Origin: Oscillospiraceae bacterium
GTDB lineage: Bacteria > Bacillota > Clostridia > Oscillospirales > Ruminococcaceae
Direction: 5' to 3'
DNA length: 35,643 bases
Assembly: GCA_017481565.1 (NCBI GenBank)
Contig: JAFUOZ010000062.1
Span: 1-35,643 of the forward strand
Below the pieces are notes generated by a model. That model was not told the origin of the DNA. It made no database searches and saw only the letters and a program-made list of their open reading frames with translations. Below are positions 32,404 to 35,643 of the stretch, one piece after another (position 1 is the first letter of the stretch; every line of letters starts with the position of its first letter). Both the position numbers and the translations under genes were made by a program.

Positions 32404-32441
32404 TGCACCTGCAAGTCAGATGAATTGCAGGTGTTTTTTAT
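32404..32441. terminator. Bidirectional terminator downstream of the CobW-type gene
   Basis: Stem CACCTGCAA (32406-32414) / TTGCAGGTG (32425-32433) with T or A tracts at both ends. Confidence 0.85.
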
Positions 32442-32447
32442 ATCCGA

Positions 32448-33725
32448 TCAGTCATCAAGGCACTCGTCAAGTGTTCTGATGATATTTTCCTTATCCATTC
32501 GCTGACCGATAAATACCAGCTTGATCTCACGGTCGCCGTATTTCTCGTCCCAGTCATCTGCAATATCGGGGTACTGCATAAGAAGCTCCTGACGCTGATC
32601 CTCGGGAGCAGCCGCAAACCACTTGCCCGATTCTGTAGCGGTGATCTGTACGCCAGCCTGCTCAAAAATATATGCGCTGTCGGGACTGTCTGAGAACCAG
32701 AGCATGCCTTTGCAGCGGATAACTCCCTTGGGCCAGTTCTCTGCCCATTTCTGAAGCTTATCCTGATTGAAGGGACGGCGGCGGCGGTATACGAATGTTC
32801 CTATACCATATTCCTCTGCTTCGCCTTCTCCGTGGTGGTGGTGATGATGACAGCAGCAGTGAGGATCGTCACATTCACCCTCATGGTCATGATGATGATG
32901 CTCATGGTCGTGGTCACAGTGACAGTCATGCTCCTCATGGTCACAGTCGTGGTCATGGTGGTGATGATGCTCGTGTTCATGCTCATCTGCGCCCTTTTCG
33001 TATGCCTGCGCCCAGCCTGCTGAGGTGACAGCCTCTTCAAAGTCATAGCACTTTGTATCGAGGATATCGGAAACGGGTACCTTTCCGAAGCTTGCTTCTA
33101 TGATCCTTGCCTTAGGCTGAAGTGTGCGTATCATAGCCTTTACACGTCCAAGCTGTTCAGCGTCTACCTTGTCCACCTTGTTGAGTATGATAGTGGAGCA
33201 GAATTCTATCTGCTGGATAAGAAGATTTTCAATATCCTCTTCCTCAACATCATCACTTAAAAGTGCGTCACCGCAGCCGAACTCGGTTGCCATTCTAAGT
33301 GCGTCAACTACTGTGACGATATTGTCAAGACGGCAGATAGCAGGATAGTTCTTGTTTACCTTACCTTCGAGAACGGAGATAGACTGTGCGATAGGCATAG
33401 GCTCGCAGATTCCGCTTGCTTCTATAAGGATATAATCAAATCTGCCCGATTCGATAAGCTCGGTGATCTGATTCATAAGGTCTACCTTAAGAGTACAGCA
33501 GATACAGCCGTTTGACAGGGGAACGAGGGTATCGTCCTTCTGGGTCACTGCTCCGCCCTTCTGGATAAGCTCGGCATCGATATTTATCTCGCCTATATCA
33601 TTTACGATAACGGCAGCCTTATATCCCTCCTGATTTGTGAGAACATGATTGATAAGAGTAGTTTTTCCTGCACCTAAATAGCCTGTAAGAAGGGTGATAG
33701 GTACGATCTTGCGATTTGCAGCCAT
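32448..33725 (-). CDS. CobW/COG0523 GTPase with long His/Cys-rich metal-binding insert
   Basis: A 425-residue G3E-family metallochaperone GTPase. Walker A GYLGAGKTT is at 15-23, the metal-binding CxCC motif is GCICC at 73-77, and ILIEASGICEP and NKVDKVD are the later G motifs. Residues about 245-303 are an insert with dozens of His, Asp, Glu and several Cys residues (DEHEHEHHHHHDHDCDHEEHDCHCD and similar, ending HCCCHHHHHH), far richer than in many relatives. The C-terminal CobW_C domain (FVYRRRRPFNQDKL ... MLWFSDSPDSAYIFEQAG) is complete. COG0523 proteins deliver or store zinc, cobalt or nickel; the metal cannot be read from the sequence. AAAGGA is about 9 bases before the ATG. Divergent from feoB. 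Confidence 0.92.
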   Translation of the reverse strand: MAANRKIVPITLLTGYLGAGKTTLINHVLTNQEGYKAAVIVNDIGEINIDAELIQKGGAVTQKDDTLVPLSNGCICCTLKVDLMNQITELIESGRFDYILIEASGICEPMPIAQSISVLEGKVNKNYPAICRLDNIVTVVDALRMATEFGCGDALLSDDVEEEDIENLLIQQIEFCSTIILNKVDKVDAEQLGRVKAMIRTLQPKARIIEASFGKVPVSDILDTKCYDFEEAVTSAGWAQAYEKGADEHEHEHHHHHDHDCDHEEHDCHCDHDHEHHHHDHEGECDDPHCCCHHHHHHGEGEAEEYGIGTFVYRRRRPFNQDKLQKWAENWPKGVIRCKGMLWFSDSPDSAYIFEQAGVQITATESGKWFAAAPEDQRQELLMQYPDIADDWDEKYGDREIKLVFIGQRMDKENIIRTLDECLDD

Positions 33726-33774
33726 ATATTTTCAGATCCTTTCAAATAATATGTTTTAAAAAATACCAAAGAAT

Positions 33775-33803
33775 ATTATACCATATTTTTTCACGGTTAG
33801 CAA
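33775..33803 (-). promoter_or_regulatory. Promoter of the CobW-type gene
   Basis: Minus-strand TTGCTA (33798-33803), 17-base spacer, TATAAT (33775-33780). Confidence 0.7.
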
Positions 33804-33815
33804 GTGCTTTCACTT
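33802..33815. promoter_or_regulatory. Palindrome next to the -35 of the CobW promoter, possible operator
   Basis: AAGTG-CTTT-CACTT, a 5-bp inverted repeat that overlaps the outer edge of the -35 element. It could be a repressor site controlling CobW and possibly feoB, but it does not match a Fur or Zur consensus. Confidence 0.3.
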
Positions 33816-33904
33816 ATTTTTCAGAAAAAATGTATATTTATATGATGTATATCCATATATATAATTATAAAATCATGCTGAGACAAGGCGGAACGGAGGA
33901 TATT

Positions 33905-35643
33905 ATGGGACTGACAGCTGAAAGCATGGGCGCAGGTGCGGCATGGGAGGAGCATGTAAGCAGGCAGGAGGGGGACATAACTGTCGCTCTTGCAGGAAAT
34001 CCCAATGTGGGAAAATCTACCGTATTCAACGGTCTGACGGGACTTGACCGTCACACAGGGAACTGGACGGGGAAAACCGTTTCCGCCGCTGAGGGTATAT
34101 GCACGGTAAATGGTCAGCGGTATATTATTGCCGATCTTCCCGGTACATATTCACTGCTTGCAAATTCAGCAGAGGAGGAGCTGGCAAGGGATTACATATG
34201 CTTTGAAAAGCCTGACGCTGTGATAGTTGTGTGTGACGCTTCCTGTCTTGAAAGAAATCTTAATCTGGTATTGCAGATAATGGAAATAACTCCCAATGTG
34301 GCAGTATGTGTAAATCTTATTGACGAGGCGGAGAAAAAGGGGATAACCGTTGACGGTGATAAGCTGGAGCGGCTTCTGGGCGTGCCTGTGTGTATGACTG
34401 CCGCAAGGGACGGAAAGGGTCTTGACAGGCTTATTGAGCGTATTCCCGAGGCTGTGGGTAAAAAAGCGTATGCTCCTCCTGTGATATATCCCGAAAATGT
34501 GGAGAGGGCGGCTGAATATATATCTGAGCTGCTTGCCCCTGAGCTTAAGGGGAGGATACCTTTGCGGTTTGCGGCTTTGCGTATGCTGGACAGTGACAGC
34601 TCCATGACGGCTTCCCTTAAAAAGCATATGGGTATATCGGCTTCGGTCATAAAAAAGATATCCGCTTATGCTTCGGGGGTTGGCTGCGGTGTATACAGAG
34701 AGTGCAGAGAATGCTCCTGCTGCGGTGAGCGTATCAGGGATATGATTGTCTCCTCGGTAGTACAGAGGGGAGCGGAGCTTGCTTCGGAATGTGTGCATAC
34801 CGAAAAGGAAAAATACTATGAGCGTGACAGGAAAATAGACAGGGTGCTTACTCATCGTATCTGGGGAGTTCCCGTTATGCTTATGATACTGCTGCTTATT
34901 TTCTGGATAACCGTTTCGGGAGCAAATTATCCCTCGGCGGTGCTTTTTTCGGGCTTTTCATGGCTTGGGGAGCGTATTTCGGCGGCTCTTGCGGCGGCGG
35001 AGGCTCCGCGGTGGCTTTCGGGAATACTTACTGACGGGATATACAGGGTGCTTACATGGGTCATTTCCGTTATGCTGCCGCCTATGGCAATATTTTTTCC
35101 CCTGTTTACTCTTATGGAGGATTCGGGGTATCTTCCCCGTGCGGCGTTCAATCTTGACGGATATTTCAGGCGCTCAGGCTCATGCGGAAAGCAGGCGCTT
35201 ACCATGGCTATGGGACTTGGCTGCAATGCCGCAGGGATTACAGGCTGCCGCATTATCGATTCACCGAGAGAACGGCTTATAGCAATACTCACAAACTGCT
35301 TTGTGCCATGCAACGGAAAATTCCCCACTCTTACGGCTGTGATATCCATGTTTATTGCGGGACTTGGGGCAGGGGTATTTTCGGGTCTTATATCGGCGGC
35401 GGTGCTTACGGCTGTTATCGCTGGGGGAGTTATAATCACCCTTATCATATCGGGCATACTTTCAAAAACTCTTTTAAAGGGAGAAAGCTCCTCGTTTACG
35501 CTGGAGCTTCCCTCATACCGCAGACCGCAGATAAGAAAGGTGATAGTCCGCTCGCTGCTTGACAGGACGGTGTTTGTTCTGGGCAGGGCGGTCATATCCG
35601 CTGTTCCTGCAGGGGTGCTTATATGGATATGCGCAAATGTTAC
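33905..35643 (+). CDS. feoB: Ferrous iron transporter FeoB, N-terminal 579 residues (runs off window)
   Basis: The frame opens with GGAGGATATT then ATG and has no stop before the window ends. The N-terminal G domain has G1 GNPNVGKST at about 32-40, G2 TGNWTGKT, G3 DLPGTYSL and G4 NLIDEAEKKG. The membrane part begins at about residue 316 (IWGVPVMLMILLLIFW) and includes the FeoB pattern MEDSGYLPRAAF, MGLGCNAAGITGCRIIDSPRERL and LTNCFVPCNGKFPT. FeoB imports Fe(II) under anaerobic conditions. No feoA frame lies just upstream. Between the G domain and the first span sits a five-cysteine cluster, CGVYRECRECSCCGER (about 260-276), which may bind metal. The N-terminal 24 residues before the G domain are extra. 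It is transcribed divergently from the His-rich CobW GTPase. Confidence 0.93.
   Translation, partial: MGLTAESMGAGAAWEEHVSRQEGDITVALAGNPNVGKSTVFNGLTGLDRHTGNWTGKTVSAAEGICTVNGQRYIIADLPGTYSLLANSAEEELARDYICFEKPDAVIVVCDASCLERNLNLVLQIMEITPNVAVCVNLIDEAEKKGITVDGDKLERLLGVPVCMTAARDGKGLDRLIERIPEAVGKKAYAPPVIYPENVERAAEYISELLAPELKGRIPLRFAALRMLDSDSSMTASLKKHMGISASVIKKISAYASGVGCGVYRECRECSCCGERIRDMIVSSVVQRGAELASECVHTEKEKYYERDRKIDRVLTHRIWGVPVMLMILLLIFWITVSGANYPSAVLFSGFSWLGERISAALAAAEAPRWLSGILTDGIYRVLTWVISVMLPPMAIFFPLFTLMEDSGYLPRAAFNLDGYFRRSGSCGKQALTMAMGLGCNAAGITGCRIIDSPRERLIAILTNCFVPCNGKFPTLTAVISMFIAGLGAGVFSGLISAAVLTAVIAGGVIITLIISGILSKTLLKGESSSFTLELPSYRRPQIRKVIVRSLLDRTVFVLGRAVISAVPAGVLIWICANV

Noticed and set aside
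32813..32995. Simple-sequence DNA (TGGTGATGATG runs) as a regulatory repeat
   Set aside because: It is the coding sequence of the His/Asp-rich insert of the CobW-type GTPase, in frame throughout.

Overview
The window looks like a chromosomal segment of a low-to-moderate GC, Gram-positive anaerobe of the Ruminococcus / Oscillospiraceae type. The reasons are inferential: a SpoVT regulator, a RicT (PSP1) protein, a stand-alone 2-hydroxyacyl-CoA dehydratase-like (COG3581) protein, an LUD-domain protein, and a GH3 beta-glucosidase with the swapped domain order reported for Ruminococcus albus and Butyrivibrio. Shine-Dalgarno sites (GGAGG/AAGGAG) and TTGACA-17-TATAAT promoters are very regular. I could place a 17-bp-spaced promoter in front of about 13 transcription units, and this fixed several start codons. 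Nearly all genes end in TAA or TGA.

Layout. 1-2.0 kb: flavodoxin (+), GNAT acetyltransferase (-) next to a 104-bp MITE-like inverted repeat, and a 57-aa small gene. 2.2-6.7 kb: a large secreted, multi-domain, CnaB-type surface protein, cut into two frames by a single in-frame TAG codon. 7.0-10.2 kb: spoVT, a chemoreceptor and a zinc-ribbon Nudix hydrolase. 10.2-13.0 kb: permuted GH3 enzyme (-). 13.1-15.5 kb: PlsC-like acyltransferase, two small proteins and an LUD protein. 15.6-15.8 kb: a promoter plus terminator with no ORF between them (candidate small RNA). 15.8-18.0 kb (-): ricT, a small membrane protein and an SPFH protein. 18.3-20.1 kb (+): two lipoproteins, the second carrying a complete barnase-type ribonuclease domain. 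20.4-22.0 kb: membrane-anchored L,D-transpeptidase. 22.0-24.6 kb (-): GNAT, a FliD-C-like protein and the COG3581 protein. 24.8-30.2 kb (+): a perfect-consensus promoter, a roughly 250-nt structured leader, and a 1685-aa cytoplasmic repeat protein ending in a zinc ribbon. 30.3-32.3 kb (-): a small membrane protein, ychF, and another membrane protein as one operon. 32.4-35.6 kb: a His-rich CobW/COG0523 metal GTPase (-) divergent from feoB (+), which runs off the end of the window.

The most unusual items are the leader RNA with its giant 17 x 51-residue repeat protein, the lipid-anchored barnase without a neighbouring barstar, the amber-split adhesin, the candidate 92-nt small RNA, and a dispersed palindromic repeat with three copies, all just 3' of genes. 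Cell-envelope and metal functions dominate. I saw no tRNA, rRNA, CRISPR array, transposase or phage gene.
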